Source of the DNA: Candidatus Defluviibacterium haderslevense
GTDB taxonomy: Bacteria > Bacteroidota > Bacteroidia > Chitinophagales > Saprospiraceae
Length of the DNA stretch: 64,000 nt
Assembly (NCBI GenBank): GCA_016712225.1
Contig: JADJRL010000003.1
Location: forward strand, 4,291,501 to 4,355,500
Direction: 5' to 3'
Part shown: positions 1 to 7,614 of the stretch, one piece after another
Position numbering within the stretch: the first letter of the stretch is position 1
How the letters are laid out: the number at the start of each line of letters is the position of its first letter
Notes under the pieces: model-generated
What the model was told of the DNA's origin: nothing
Databases searched by the model: none
Seen by the model: the letters and a program-made list of their open reading frames with translations, nothing else
Translations under genes and position numbers: made by a program

Positions 1-942
1 TTGTAAAACGAATTCATTGTCTAAACTTGGGGATCCATCATCTACAATAATTACTTCAATAGCCTTAAATTGCTTAGGAGTTAAGTCTTGTCTGCAAATC
101 GAATTCAGACACTGAACTATTAATGGAATATTTTTATAAAGTGGTATTATAATACTTGCACTAATCGTGAAAGCATTTGAATAGTTGATAGGTTGTTCTG
201 AAACTAATTCTTCATTAGTTATCTTTTTGAATATTCTTTCAAGATCAGAATAATCATTACTTTTTATTCTAACCAACCCCTGTATTGATTCCTCAAATAA
301 AAATTTCGAACTACTACTAGAATATTCATATTTTATTAACAAATTTTTAATCTTAGAATTTAGAGAACCATTTTCATTAATTAAACTTTCCTTCTCCTTA
401 TTTTTCCAAGTTTTATTAATATATTCGTTGTATTCTTCATTGGTCCATGGAATGATATTTAATTTTTCTAAAACATAAATTAAAGCATCCAAATGAGGCT
501 GATCATCTATGAGAGATTTTATTTGGAAAAAATCGCCAAACTCTGAATTAAGCCTTATTCGAAATATGCTTGTTTTGTCAGAAAATGTAAGTTTCTGTCC
601 AATTGAGAATAAACCTTTTGAAAAATTTAATTTGTCCAGAATTCTTATAAAATTTTCTGCATCTCTAAGACTAATTGATGCTGAATATTCATCATTATCA
701 AAGTTTATTTCTTGAAATTCATGTGGTTTATGCTTTCTGATAAGTTTAAGTGAATCATTAGTTAATCTTAATCGTACATCACCAATGTTCTCTTTAAAAA
801 ATATTACAAGTTCCTCCGAAATCTCTGGCAATCCATACAAGCTGGTAAGAATCTCAAAAAAATTTTTAAGATCAACTACTTGTTCAGGCAAATAACCCCA
901 ATAATCACCACGTTTATCAACATATTTAAGTGCATCAGACAT
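1..942 (-). CDS. CYTH-like domain fused to family 2 glycosyltransferase (partial, 3' end outside window)
   Basis: An open frame starts with ATG at 942 and runs without a stop to base 1, giving 314 residues of a longer protein. Residues 264-308 show the start of a GT-A (family 2) glycosyltransferase: a SIIIPLYKN strand, an L-N-S-I-C-R-Q helix and EVIIVDDGS, the usual nucleotide-sugar binding beginning. Residues 1-180 look like a CYTH (triphosphate tunnel) fold: VRLRL near 56, KLIRKHKP near 67, then GQKLTF, FRIRLN, FGDFFQIKSL and a late LEKLNIIPW...EYNEY segment in the order of CYTH proteins. The acidic residues of the usual FLEIE strand are replaced (FFQIKS), so triphosphatase or cyclase activity is doubtful and the domain may only bind. 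The GT2 call is firm; the CYTH call rests on motif order alone. The acceptor sugar cannot be told. Confidence 0.75.
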   Translation of the reverse strand, partial: MSDALKYVDKRGDYWGYLPEQVVDLKNFFEILTSLYGLPEISEELVIFFKENIGDVRLRLTNDSLKLIRKHKPHEFQEINFDNDEYSASISLRDAENFIRILDKLNFSKGLFSIGQKLTFSDKTSIFRIRLNSEFGDFFQIKSLIDDQPHLDALIYVLEKLNIIPWTNEEYNEYINKTWKNKEKESLINENGSLNSKIKNLLIKYEYSSSSSKFLFEESIQGLVRIKSNDYSDLERIFKKITNEELVSEQPINYSNAFTISASIIIPLYKNIPLIVQCLNSICRQDLTPKQFKAIEVIIVDDGSPSLDNEFVLQ

Positions 943-1088
943 ACCTAAAATTTATTTATCTTTATTAGACGTATATATTTATTAAATAATTTCTATTCTA
1001 TTATTATTTTTTAGTTGATGAATTTTACAAGTTTGATTTGAAAATTATTTATGAATTAGAGAATTAATATATAATTATTTTATTTCTT

Positions 1089-1448
1089 TCAGTCACTTGA
1101 CCGAATAATGTTCTTCTTAAGAGTATTAATTATTGATGATTGAAGATCAAAATTATTAAGATCCCTCTCCTTTATAAAACCTATACTAAAACCATTTAGC
1201 TCAGATATGTTCCTGATTACCTTTATAATAAGTGATTGTTTATAAAGTTTAAACAAATTACCAGCATTAAACCCCTCAATTAACTTCTTTTCTTCAATTT
1301 TCATTATAATGTATTTTAGAATGTTTTGAGGATATTCATAGATCGATTCTAGCTCATAAAGGATAATTTTCTTTTTAGGTTGAGTATATTTGATTCTGCC
1401 TTTATCGCGTAATTTATGCATTTTACTTTTGACTTTGATGTTGAGCAT
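1089..1448 (-). CDS. Truncated, fused copy of the HTH/partner gene pair (degenerate)
   Basis: This 119-residue frame is a decayed relative of the two adjacent genes at 3313-3809, joined in one frame. Residues 1-40 (KLRDKGRIKYTQPKKKIILY) match the C-terminal half of the HTH protein (KLRDEGKIRFSQPEKKIILY). Residues 49-64 (MKIEEKKLIEGFNAGN) match the start of the partner (MEINEKQFIAGFNSGY). The stop codon that separates the two genes in the intact pair is missing here. The recognition-helix half of the HTH is absent because a TAA lies directly before the ATG. It starts 12 bases after the stop of the CsgG-like gene and is probably cotranscribed. Whether it is translated is unknown; it may be a pseudogene or a partner protein carrying a DNA-binding remnant. 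Confidence 0.55.
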   Translation of the reverse strand: MLNIKVKSKMHKLRDKGRIKYTQPKKKIILYELESIYEYPQNILKYIIMKIEEKKLIEGFNAGNLFKLYKQSLIIKVIRNISELNGFSIGFIKERDLNNFDLQSSIINTLKKNIIRSSD

Positions 1449-1460
1449 TTACACACTAGA

Positions 1461-2366
1461 CTATTTAATTGTAAACGTTTTTGATTTGCATTTTTCAACA
1501 TTAATCTGTCCAGTCGAAAATCTATTATTAGCGTTCTCATAAGTGAAATCGTCTTGTGTAATCATCATTCTTTCAGCGCTATAATAAAATATACCGCTTT
1601 GAAGGCTATAAAAACATTGAGTTTCGCCTGAATTTAACGTAATCTGTGGGGCATTGTTCATGTCCCTTTCACTTAGCCCTGTTGTCGAAATTAAAACTGT
1701 ATATTTCTTTGCTGTTTTATTTTCAAAACAAAAGTCTCCGTAATTCATTCTATAGCAATCTTTTGAAACAGTTTCAGGATTATTAATCCGTTCATTTGAA
1801 TTAAGTGGTCTGTTGAAGCCACGATTTTCAAGATTTAGATTTTGGTTATTATCCAATGAGTTAATATTAATACCCAAAATTGAGCCAGCATCCTCATTTA
1901 AAGGTAAATCTTTCATTGTAGCTGCTATAACGAAGCCAGAATTAGCATCAAGAGCTTTTACTGTAAGCTTTAATGTGTTGCTTAATACGGTGTAGTTCCC
2001 AATTATAATTGCATCAACGGCAAGTAATTTACCTAATTCTTTGGCTCTGTCTACATCAATATAACCTTCTGCAATCAATTTATTAGCATCAACAATGCTG
2101 TTTAAATTCTCTCTATCAAAAACTTGGAAATTTTCGACATTGTTTACGATCCCGATTGAAAGAATGTCCGCAATATATTTACCCGCAATTGTATTAGCTT
2201 TGTTTATGTCAGTAACATATAAAACAACTACTCGCTTCTTTTCTTTTGAAGCTAGTTTGGTTGCCAAATCGATACTTGTTTCATTTAATGCATTATCAAA
2301 TTTGTTTTGGGCAAAACTTGGCAACGCAAGTGAAATAAAAATTAAGAATATTAATAATTTTGACAT
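1461..2366 (-). CDS. CsgG/FlgO-like secreted envelope protein
   Basis: The 301-residue protein has a clear signal peptide (residues 1-20, ending SFAQ). Residues 25-165 carry a CsgG/FlgO-type alpha-beta domain: a VVVLYVTDI strand, FQVFDRENLNSIVDA, a KELGKLLAVDAIIIGNYTV stretch and a following beta strand ending in DANSG. CsgG-type domains form secretion pores or periplasmic rings; without a lipobox cysteine at the cleavage site this one is likely soluble periplasmic or surface-associated. The C-terminal 100 residues are a separate domain with four cysteines (KDCYRMN, DFCFENK, ETQCFYS, EKCKSK) that may form two disulfides. It lies 9 bases after the membrane-anchored gene at 2376-3254, so the two are probably one operon and may form one assembly. 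The substrate is unknown. Confidence 0.7.
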   Translation of the reverse strand: MSKLLIFLIFISLALPSFAQNKFDNALNETSIDLATKLASKEKKRVVVLYVTDINKANTIAGKYIADILSIGIVNNVENFQVFDRENLNSIVDANKLIAEGYIDVDRAKELGKLLAVDAIIIGNYTVLSNTLKLTVKALDANSGFVIAATMKDLPLNEDAGSILGININSLDNNQNLNLENRGFNRPLNSNERINNPETVSKDCYRMNYGDFCFENKTAKKYTVLISTTGLSERDMNNAPQITLNSGETQCFYSLQSGIFYYSAERMMITQDDFTYENANNRFSTGQINVEKCKSKTFTIK

Positions 2367-2375
2367 ATTTTATTA

Positions 2376-3254
2376 TTAAATTATTGAATAATCACTATTG
2401 TATATATTTAGCAATTTAAAAAGTGCCTTCTCATACGCTTGATCGGAAGTAACACCATTTCCAATTACTGTTGGCACTTGAAAATTTCGATAAATGGAGT
2501 TATTCGATGTATCAATAATTGTTACATTCATAGAAATATTGCAAATTAAGGTTGAACTATTTAATTGACCTGGTTGGTATATTGAATGCAAACTTCCAAT
2601 TACTATATAATTTGTATACCGCGAAAGATTAAATTTATCAAGCACCTTATAATTACCTCCTATCAAATCCGAAAAATCAGGAATTGCAAAGAACGAACTA
2701 TTGAATAACCTTGTATAAACGGTATAACTTTTAGTCTTATAGAGATTCTCAATTTGTTCTGATGGTGATAATAAAAACTTGTTAGTATCGTCAACAATGA
2801 TCACAGCTATCGATGCTTTAGCCCTATTGCCATTTACATATTTTTCATAATTCTCGACAGGTCCAATACTATTGTTGTTTGCCTGAATGTTTTTATTGTA
2901 TTGATGAATAACAGGACTTTTCTCGAGATTTGTTGTAAATTCTTTTTTAGAAAAATTTTGTTTTGAGCTTTCATTTATTGGTTTAGAATTATTATTATCA
3001 ACTTGCCTCCTAATCAAAGAACCAGTATCGACCATGGTCTTAATATCAATAAAATTATTAACTATACCATCAAATTGGTTATAATTAATCGTACTTGCGT
3101 CATCTGAAACACGTGGATGCAATTTAAGAAGATATAAAATTATTGTTGCGACAACTGATCCAACAATAGTAATAGAAGTTTTAGAAATAAAACTCTTTAT
3201 TGGAGATTTTATATTTCTTTTATCTTCATTTGGGCTATTATATTCCTTATTCAT
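2376..3254 (-). CDS. Membrane-anchored protein with periplasmic CsgG-like C-terminal domain
   Basis: The 292-residue protein has a short charged N-terminus, one membrane helix at about residues 26-43 and a long low-complexity linker (to about 140, rich in N, S and K). The C-terminal domain (about 145-290) begins with ASIAVIIVDD, contains a YTNYIVIGSLHSIY strand pair and a NISMNVTIIDTSNNSIY strand pair, and ends in a helix. This order (strand, helix, I-G-S/N strand, amphipathic strands, D-x-x-x-x-x-I) resembles CsgG/FlgO/LpoB-like folds, which is a structural guess. It sits between the HTH/partner pair and the secreted CsgG-like gene, all on one strand with short gaps. I infer an envelope complex with the 1461-2366 product; the function is unknown. 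Confidence 0.6.
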   Translation of the reverse strand: MNKEYNSPNEDKRNIKSPIKSFISKTSITIVGSVVATIILYLLKLHPRVSDDASTINYNQFDGIVNNFIDIKTMVDTGSLIRRQVDNNNSKPINESSKQNFSKKEFTTNLEKSPVIHQYNKNIQANNNSIGPVENYEKYVNGNRAKASIAVIIVDDTNKFLLSPSEQIENLYKTKSYTVYTRLFNSSFFAIPDFSDLIGGNYKVLDKFNLSRYTNYIVIGSLHSIYQPGQLNSSTLICNISMNVTIIDTSNNSIYRNFQVPTVIGNGVTSDQAYEKALFKLLNIYNSDYSII

Positions 3255-3312
3255 TTTTTATTAAAAGTTAATATCAAATTTAACTTAAGTTAATAACTCA
3301 ATAATTGTTATA

Positions 3313-3540
3313 CTATAAACTTCTTTCATCCCTATTAGTTATTCTTAATTGCTTTAAATCTTTTAACTTTTCTGAATCAAAGTCCAATTTATATTCCTTC
3401 TGCCCATAAGTCATTCCAGAAATATAGGAATTAACATGGTTAATGTTTTTTAGAATTGAATTTAGCAAGTCGAGTTCATATTTTGTAAGGAGATAACCAC
3501 TATTAAATCCAGCAATAAATTGTTTTTCATTAATTTCCAT
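3313..3540 (-). CDS. Small conserved partner of HTH protein
   Basis: This 75-residue soluble protein starts MEINEKQFIAGFNSGYLL and has no recognisable domain. Its ATG overlaps the TGA of the upstream HTH gene by one base (TGATG), so the two are likely translationally coupled. A related sequence appears fused to HTH remnants at 1089-1448, which shows that the pair is inherited as a unit. The layout (DNA-binding protein first, small partner second, overlapping) resembles toxin-antitoxin or regulator/effector pairs, but nothing in this sequence identifies a toxin. Real gene: likely. Function: unknown. Confidence 0.65.
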   Translation of the reverse strand: MEINEKQFIAGFNSGYLLTKYELDLLNSILKNINHVNSYISGMTYGQKEYKLDFDSEKLKDLKQLRITNRDERSL

Positions 3541-3809
3541 CAGAAAGTATCTTTTGAATGTTTTTCCAAATATACATCGATTGAATCGGTATCATAGAGA
3601 ATTATTTTCTTTTCAGGTTGAGAGAATCGAATCTTTCCTTCATCTCTTAATTTTTGAAGAGTTGTCTTGCTTTTAATCCGAAGCTTTGACATGGCTTCCT
3701 CATCAGAAATCCATTTATCTCCTTTGATACTTTCCTTTTCTTTTATTCGAGCAATGACTGTCTCAATAAGAGCGTAAAAAGCTTCATCAGACAAACAAAT
3801 GACTTCCAT
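3540..3809 (-). CDS. Helix-turn-helix DNA-binding protein (HTH_17/excisionase-like)
   Basis: The 89-residue protein has an N-terminal helix (residues 1-30) and then the wHTH of Bacteroidota HTH_17 proteins: ISDEEAMSKLRIKSKTTLQK for the two helices, followed by the wing LRDEGKIRFSQ and KKIILYDTDSIDVYL. Such proteins usually act as repressors or recombination directionality factors. It is the first gene of a minus-strand run reaching to 1089. A directly repeated ATTTGCAAGC pair with an 11-bp period lies about 60 bases upstream (3867-3887) and could be its operator. No integrase is seen in the window, so an excisionase role is not supported here. Confidence 0.8.
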   Translation of the reverse strand: MEVICLSDEAFYALIETVIARIKEKESIKGDKWISDEEAMSKLRIKSKTTLQKLRDEGKIRFSQPEKKIILYDTDSIDVYLEKHSKDTF

Positions 3810-3866
3810 GAAGCCAAAATTAATAAATTTTATTAGAGTGGAAATAAATAATATTTCCTAAGTTTT

Positions 3867-3887
3867 GCTTGCAAATGGCTTGCAAAT
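3867..3887 (-). promoter_or_regulatory. 11-bp-period direct repeat upstream of HTH gene (candidate operator)
   Basis: The plus strand reads gcttgcaaat at 3867-3876 and again at 3878-3887. Two identical 10-mers one helical turn apart are what a dimeric HTH protein would bind on one DNA face. They lie between the tRNA terminator and the HTH gene start at 3809. Binding by that gene's product is an inference. Confidence 0.4.
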
Positions 3888-3923
3888 AAAAAAGGAGCCA
3901 TGAAAATGAATTCATAACTCCTT
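3888..3923 (-). terminator. Rho-independent terminator of tRNA-Arg
   Basis: Read on the minus strand, a 13-bp stem (AAGGAGTTATGAA with TTCATGGCTCCTT, a 6-base loop between) is followed by a run of T. The two unlike positions become G-U pairs in minus-strand RNA but A-C mismatches in plus-strand RNA, so it should act on the tRNA transcript only. Confidence 0.8.
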
Positions 3924-3933
3924 GATATTCAAG

Positions 3934-4007
3934 TGATCCCGACAGGATTCGAACCTGTGACCCTCTGCTTAGAAGGCAGATGCTCTATCCAGCTGAGCTA
4001 CGAGACC
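3934..4007 (-). tRNA. tRNA-Arg (anticodon TCT)
   Basis: On the minus strand the gene begins GGTCTCGTAGCTCAG and ends CGGGATC plus discriminator A. The acceptor stem pairs over 7 bp with two G-U pairs. The anticodon arm is CTGCC-TTCTAAG-CAG with anticodon TCT, and the T arm contains GGTTCGAATCC. CCA is not encoded. It is transcribed alone from the promoter at 4097-4127 and ends at the terminator at 3888-3923. Confidence 0.96.
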
Positions 4008-4096
4008 ATTTTTTGTTATTTCGATATTGAGGATAAATACGTCCTATTTAACTGAGAATAATCAGATAACTAGTGCCTAATCTCAAAATCGAGGCG

Positions 4097-4127
4097 CAAA
4101 GATAACTTTTTTAGTGAATTCTATCAA
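4097..4127 (-). promoter_or_regulatory. Promoter of tRNA-Arg
   Basis: Minus strand: TTG at 4127-4125, 20 bases, then TATCTTTG (4104-4097), an exact TAnnTTTG -7 element, followed at once by CGCC. The expected start is near 4090, about 83 bases before the mature tRNA. The -33 part lies inside the last codons of the T9SS gene. Confidence 0.65.
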
Positions 4128-6208
4128 TAATTCATAAGTTTATGCACGTTGGTTTTACCAGAATGATTCGTAATTCGCAATAAAAGGATCTGCGCTGGGT
4201 ATTGATCTCTATTCAGAATACATTTTGTTTGATTTGGTCTAACCTTATATAAGCTTATTCCATCAGCATTCATGACTTCTATCTGGTCAATATTTTCCTT
4301 ACTTTCGACATAGATGTGCTTTTGATCTGTATTCACGATAGTTTCAGTTGAATATATATCCGAAGTAGCTACTGTCGAACCTAATTTGAATTCGAATTGC
4401 TGTACACAAGAACGACTATCCGTAACCGTGACACGGTACACGGCAGATTTAAGATTGATGATTTGATTAGAAACCTTGCCATTACTCCACACATAAGTGT
4501 AAGGTGGAAATCCGCCCTTAGGAACCAATCTAATACTACCTACCCCATTACCATTGTCTAATATCAAAACCGTATCTTGAATGTCTATAGGATCTCCAAA
4601 GAGTATATTCACATTAATAATACTGTCACATCCATTTACATTAGCATTTTTTAAGTCAATATGGCCAATAGGCTTGTTTCTATCAAAAATCTGTCCTTCA
4701 ATCGTAATGGTGCCTTCGTTACACAAAGTATCCCGAAACTCAAACGTACTGAATAGATTGAAATTTACAAATATATTAACTATGGAATCACATCCCCTGA
4801 AAGAACCAGCTATCAAAGTATCGCTTCCATTTTGAAAACCGCTGTAGTATTTTTTACCACGAATGGTTAAGGTGTCTCCCAAACAAGCATTCGCTGTATA
4901 ATCAGTTACCAAAGGGCTGCAATCGTATATTTTCATGGTCCAGAAATCTGGTGCATTAACATTTGTAGTCGGCAAATCATTCGTTACACTAAAGCTAGTA
5001 GCCATAAAGTAAATACTACCATCTGCATCTAAACATAATGAAGATGCCGTTTCAGCTCCTTTACCACCATAGTTTTGTTGCCATAATATATTACCACTCA
5101 GGTCCAATTTCATGATCACAACATCATTTGCCCCGTAATTGGCATTATAATCACCATCAGATGAACCAGAAGTACTCATCAAGATAATTTCATTTTTTGA
5201 ATTGAGCCTGGCTTTAACCGCAACATCATCTTTAGTTCCTCCAATGATTCGTTTTGATAGTATTTTTCCATCTGGTTTTATATTCAACATTAATATGTCT
5301 TTACCACCTTTGATGGTATCAATGTCTCCACCTTTAGTATTTACATTTAAGAAAAGGATAGCACTTCCGTCAGGCAGAGCAACCATATCTCCAAAAAGAT
5401 CGTCACCTGGCCCTCCGTACATGGCTGTAAAAACCTGATTGGTATTGCGATTGAATTTAAACAAAAAGATATCGCGCATTCCTTTATTCGTTAATCCAAT
5501 AAAATCACCTTCATTAGATGAAAGCGATTCACCTCCTACAAAAAAATTAGCTCCATCTGCTCTTAAAATTCTCCTTGCAAATTCGTCCTTGCTACCGCCT
5601 AAATTTCGGATTTTATTAATTGCACCTGCTTCATCTACTGTACCAACTAAAACATCAAATCCTCCTTTATTTGCAGGAATGTCTTTGTCCAATGACTTTG
5701 TAGCTCCTGCAAAAATGACCTTACCAGTCTCTAAGTAAAAAATATCATTCACCTGATCATTATTCGAGCCTCCGATATTCTTTTCCCAATTTTTAGTATT
5801 CGTTTTGGAATTGTAATTTACTAACCAAACATCTGTAAAGCCATTTATATTAGTAACATCTCCTCCTTTACCACTAATGGTCGCTGCACACATTTGGGAA
5901 CCATTAGGAATGGTTACAAATGAAGTAAAAAATTCATCCGATGGTGAACCGTAAGTTTTGATATGTTTTAAAGTACCGTCTTGTCTAATAACTGCAATAG
6001 CTGCATCATTAAGCCCTTTATTGACTAAAGCTGCTGAATTCGATTTTCCAACACATATCAATAAACTATCTTCGAATATTCCAATATTGTTACTGTATTC
6101 TGCCTGAGGGGCTCCAAAAATTTTGTTCCAAATGGTAACAGGCTGGGCTGTCAGGAATTCAAGACTCAATAAGGAACATAATACGACTAATATCTTTTTA
6201 TTATACAT
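4124..6208 (-). CDS. T9SS-secreted beta-propeller-like surface protein
   Basis: The 694-residue protein has a signal peptide (residues 1-22, ending LTAQ). Residues 25-430 are about seven repeats of roughly 50 residues, each with a G-G-x-x-x-D/N turn followed by a D-x-x-x-x-x-x-D/N strand (for example IGGSNNDQVNDIF, GGPGDDLFGDMV), as in SBBP-type beta-propellers. Residues 430-600 contain short cysteine-bearing beta domains with CDSIVNIFVNF and CDSIINVNILF repeats, followed by a YTYVWSNGKVS...YRVTVTDSRSCVQ segment common in Bacteroidota surface proteins. The last 75 residues form a divergent type A sorting domain. It is probably exported through T9SS and attached to or released from the surface. 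No ligand or enzyme function is evident. Confidence 0.8.
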   Translation of the reverse strand: MYNKKILVVLCSLLSLEFLTAQPVTIWNKIFGAPQAEYSNNIGIFEDSLLICVGKSNSAALVNKGLNDAAIAVIRQDGTLKHIKTYGSPSDEFFTSFVTIPNGSQMCAATISGKGGDVTNINGFTDVWLVNYNSKTNTKNWEKNIGGSNNDQVNDIFYLETGKVIFAGATKSLDKDIPANKGGFDVLVGTVDEAGAINKIRNLGGSKDEFARRILRADGANFFVGGESLSSNEGDFIGLTNKGMRDIFLFKFNRNTNQVFTAMYGGPGDDLFGDMVALPDGSAILFLNVNTKGGDIDTIKGGKDILMLNIKPDGKILSKRIIGGTKDDVAVKARLNSKNEIILMSTSGSSDGDYNANYGANDVVIMKLDLSGNILWQQNYGGKGAETASSLCLDADGSIYFMATSFSVTNDLPTTNVNAPDFWTMKIYDCSPLVTDYTANACLGDTLTIRGKKYYSGFQNGSDTLIAGSFRGCDSIVNIFVNFNLFSTFEFRDTLCNEGTITIEGQIFDRNKPIGHIDLKNANVNGCDSIINVNILFGDPIDIQDTVLILDNGNGVGSIRLVPKGGFPPYTYVWSNGKVSNQIINLKSAVYRVTVTDSRSCVQQFEFKLGSTVATSDIYSTETIVNTDQKHIYVESKENIDQIEVMNADGISLYKVRPNQTKCILNRDQYPAQILLLRITNHSGKTNVHKLMNY

Positions 6209-6280
6209 GGTTTAACTGTTTTAAACATTGAAATTACGATAATTGTATGAATTTTTCAAAATATTGTGCAAAAATAAGAA

Positions 6281-6952
6281 ATGAAACCACACATTGACCC
6301 TAAATGGAATTTATTCTTGGCCCATGAATTCGAAAAAGATTATTATAAAAGACTCTTAATACAATTAGAAGTTGACCGACAAAAAGGCTTGGAGGTTTAT
6401 CCCCCATCAGAATTGATGTTTAATGCTTTCAATTTGTGTCCATTCGATAAGCTTAAAGTTGTAATCCTTGGTCAAGACCCCTATCATCAACCAGGTCAGG
6501 CCATGGGCCTAGCTTTTTCAGTCCCCATTGGTCAAAAAATTCCACCGTCGCTAAGAAATATTTATAAAGAACTTAACCGGGACTTACACATCCCTATTCC
6601 AAGTCATGGTGACCTAAGCACTTGGGCCAAACAGGGTGTCCTGTTACTAAATACCAGTTTGAGTGTTTTGAAAAACCAACCCAATTCACATCAAAACATT
6701 GGCTGGAAGGACTTTACAAATCATGTCATTACCCTACTCAATGACCAAAAGTCTAACATAGTATTTCTTTTATGGGGAAACCATGCCCGATCTAAGAGAG
6801 ACTTAATTGACCCTCAAAAACACGCTATTTTAGAGAGTCCTCATCCTTCCCCATTGGCACGGGGTGGTTTTTATGGAAATAATCACTTTTCAGCTACTAA
6901 TATTTATCTCGAGAGCAAGAAAATTGCTCCAATCGATTGGAAAATCATATAG
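6281..6952 (+). CDS. ung: Uracil-DNA glycosylase, family 1
   Basis: This enzyme removes uracil from DNA in base-excision repair. The 223-residue length is normal. The catalytic water-activating loop GQDPYH lies at 64-69 (Asp66). LLLNTSLSV lies near 125 (uracil-binding Asn), VFLLWGNHA near 165, and the minor-groove loop HPSPLA near 187 carries the catalytic His. The ATG at 6281 is followed at once by the conserved region, so the start is secure. It is divergent from the T9SS gene, with 72 bases between. Confidence 0.97.
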   Translation: MKPHIDPKWNLFLAHEFEKDYYKRLLIQLEVDRQKGLEVYPPSELMFNAFNLCPFDKLKVVILGQDPYHQPGQAMGLAFSVPIGQKIPPSLRNIYKELNRDLHIPIPSHGDLSTWAKQGVLLLNTSLSVLKNQPNSHQNIGWKDFTNHVITLLNDQKSNIVFLLWGNHARSKRDLIDPQKHAILESPHPSPLARGGFYGNNHFSATNIYLESKKIAPIDWKII

Positions 6953-6958
6953 AAAAAG

Positions 6959-6987
6959 TTTGAATATCATTTTTTTATCTATTTTTG
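6959..6987 (+). promoter_or_regulatory. Promoter of the outer-membrane protein gene
   Basis: TTTG at 6959-6962, 17 bases, then TATTTTTG (6980-6987), a perfect TAnnTTTG. It implies a start near 6993 and therefore excludes the in-frame TTG at 6985 as start codon, favouring ATG 7018. Confidence 0.6.
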
Positions 6988-7017
6988 GCTTTTAATTCAC
7001 TCAATAAACTAACGTAT

Positions 7018-7551
7018 ATGAAATTTAAAATTCTTACATCCCTGTTGCTCGTAGTATTATTAAATACGACTTCATTTGCTCAGAATTTCGAAAAAGGTGA
7101 CAAAGCATTGGGCTTTGGAATCGGTTTCGGAACTAATTATTATGGATCACAGGCAATTCCACCTGTTTCTGTATCTTTTGATCTTGGAATTCATGAAAAA
7201 ATTTCAGTAGGTGCCATTTTTGGCTTTGGAACAAACACATACAGTTATTCTTCCCTTTATAAATGGAGATATACCCATATTTTATTTGGTGCAAGAGGTA
7301 ATTATCACTGGGGTAAACACATTAGTGCGCTTCCTGAAAAACTTGACTTATATGCAGGAGCATTTTTAGGATTCGATGTGGTAAAAGTGGATTATGACGG
7401 TTACACTGGAATTGATGGAGAAGACTATGGTGGCTTAATACTTGGTGGACAAGTTGGAGCAAGATGGTATTTCAGCGACAAATTCGCAGCTTTCGTAGAA
7501 GGTGGTGTTGGATTGTCTGCTGCTAGACTTGGGGTAACTTTAAGATTGTAA
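7018..7551 (+). CDS. Outer-membrane beta-barrel protein (porin-family-like)
   Basis: The 177-residue protein has a signal peptide (1-22, ending TSFAQ) and then alternating aromatic/glycine strands (GFGIGFGTNYYG, VGAIFGFGTNTY, YTHILFGARGNYHW, LYAGAFLGFDVV, GGQVGARWYFS) ending in a hydrophobic C-terminal residue, typical of small 8-stranded barrels. ATG 7018 is chosen because the signal peptide begins there and a -7 promoter element covers the upstream TTG. It is followed by a strong terminator. The function is unknown; such proteins are abundant structural or adhesion barrels in Bacteroidota. Confidence 0.8.
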   Translation: MKFKILTSLLLVVLLNTTSFAQNFEKGDKALGFGIGFGTNYYGSQAIPPVSVSFDLGIHEKISVGAIFGFGTNTYSYSSLYKWRYTHILFGARGNYHWGKHISALPEKLDLYAGAFLGFDVVKVDYDGYTGIDGEDYGGLILGGQVGARWYFSDKFAAFVEGGVGLSAARLGVTLRL

Positions 7552-7574
7552 TACTCATTTAGAAATTGATATTT

Positions 7575-7606
7575 AAAAAGGCTAATCAAATGATTAGCCT
7601 TTTTTT
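7575..7606. terminator. Bidirectional rho-independent terminator
   Basis: A 14-bp perfect inverted repeat (AAAAAGGCTAATCA, arms 7575-7588 and 7591-7604) with A and T tracts on either side. It sits between the convergent barrel gene and ATPase gene and can serve both. Confidence 0.9.
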
Positions 7607-7614
7607 GTTTTATC

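Noticed and set aside
509..715. 68-codon plus-strand ORF
   Set aside because: Lies wholly inside the minus-strand CYTH/glycosyltransferase frame, which has clear protein motifs.
3313..3809. Established toxin-antitoxin system
   Set aside because: The gene order fits, but the partner has no toxin fold or motif that I recognise, so the label is not justified.
3860..4010. Integration site (att) at tRNA-Arg
   Set aside because: No integrase and no second copy of the tRNA 3' end are seen in the window; the nearby direct repeats are not tRNA sequence.
6985..7017. TTG start of the outer-membrane protein gene
   Set aside because: The TTG is part of the TATTTTTG promoter element; ATG 7018 begins the signal peptide.
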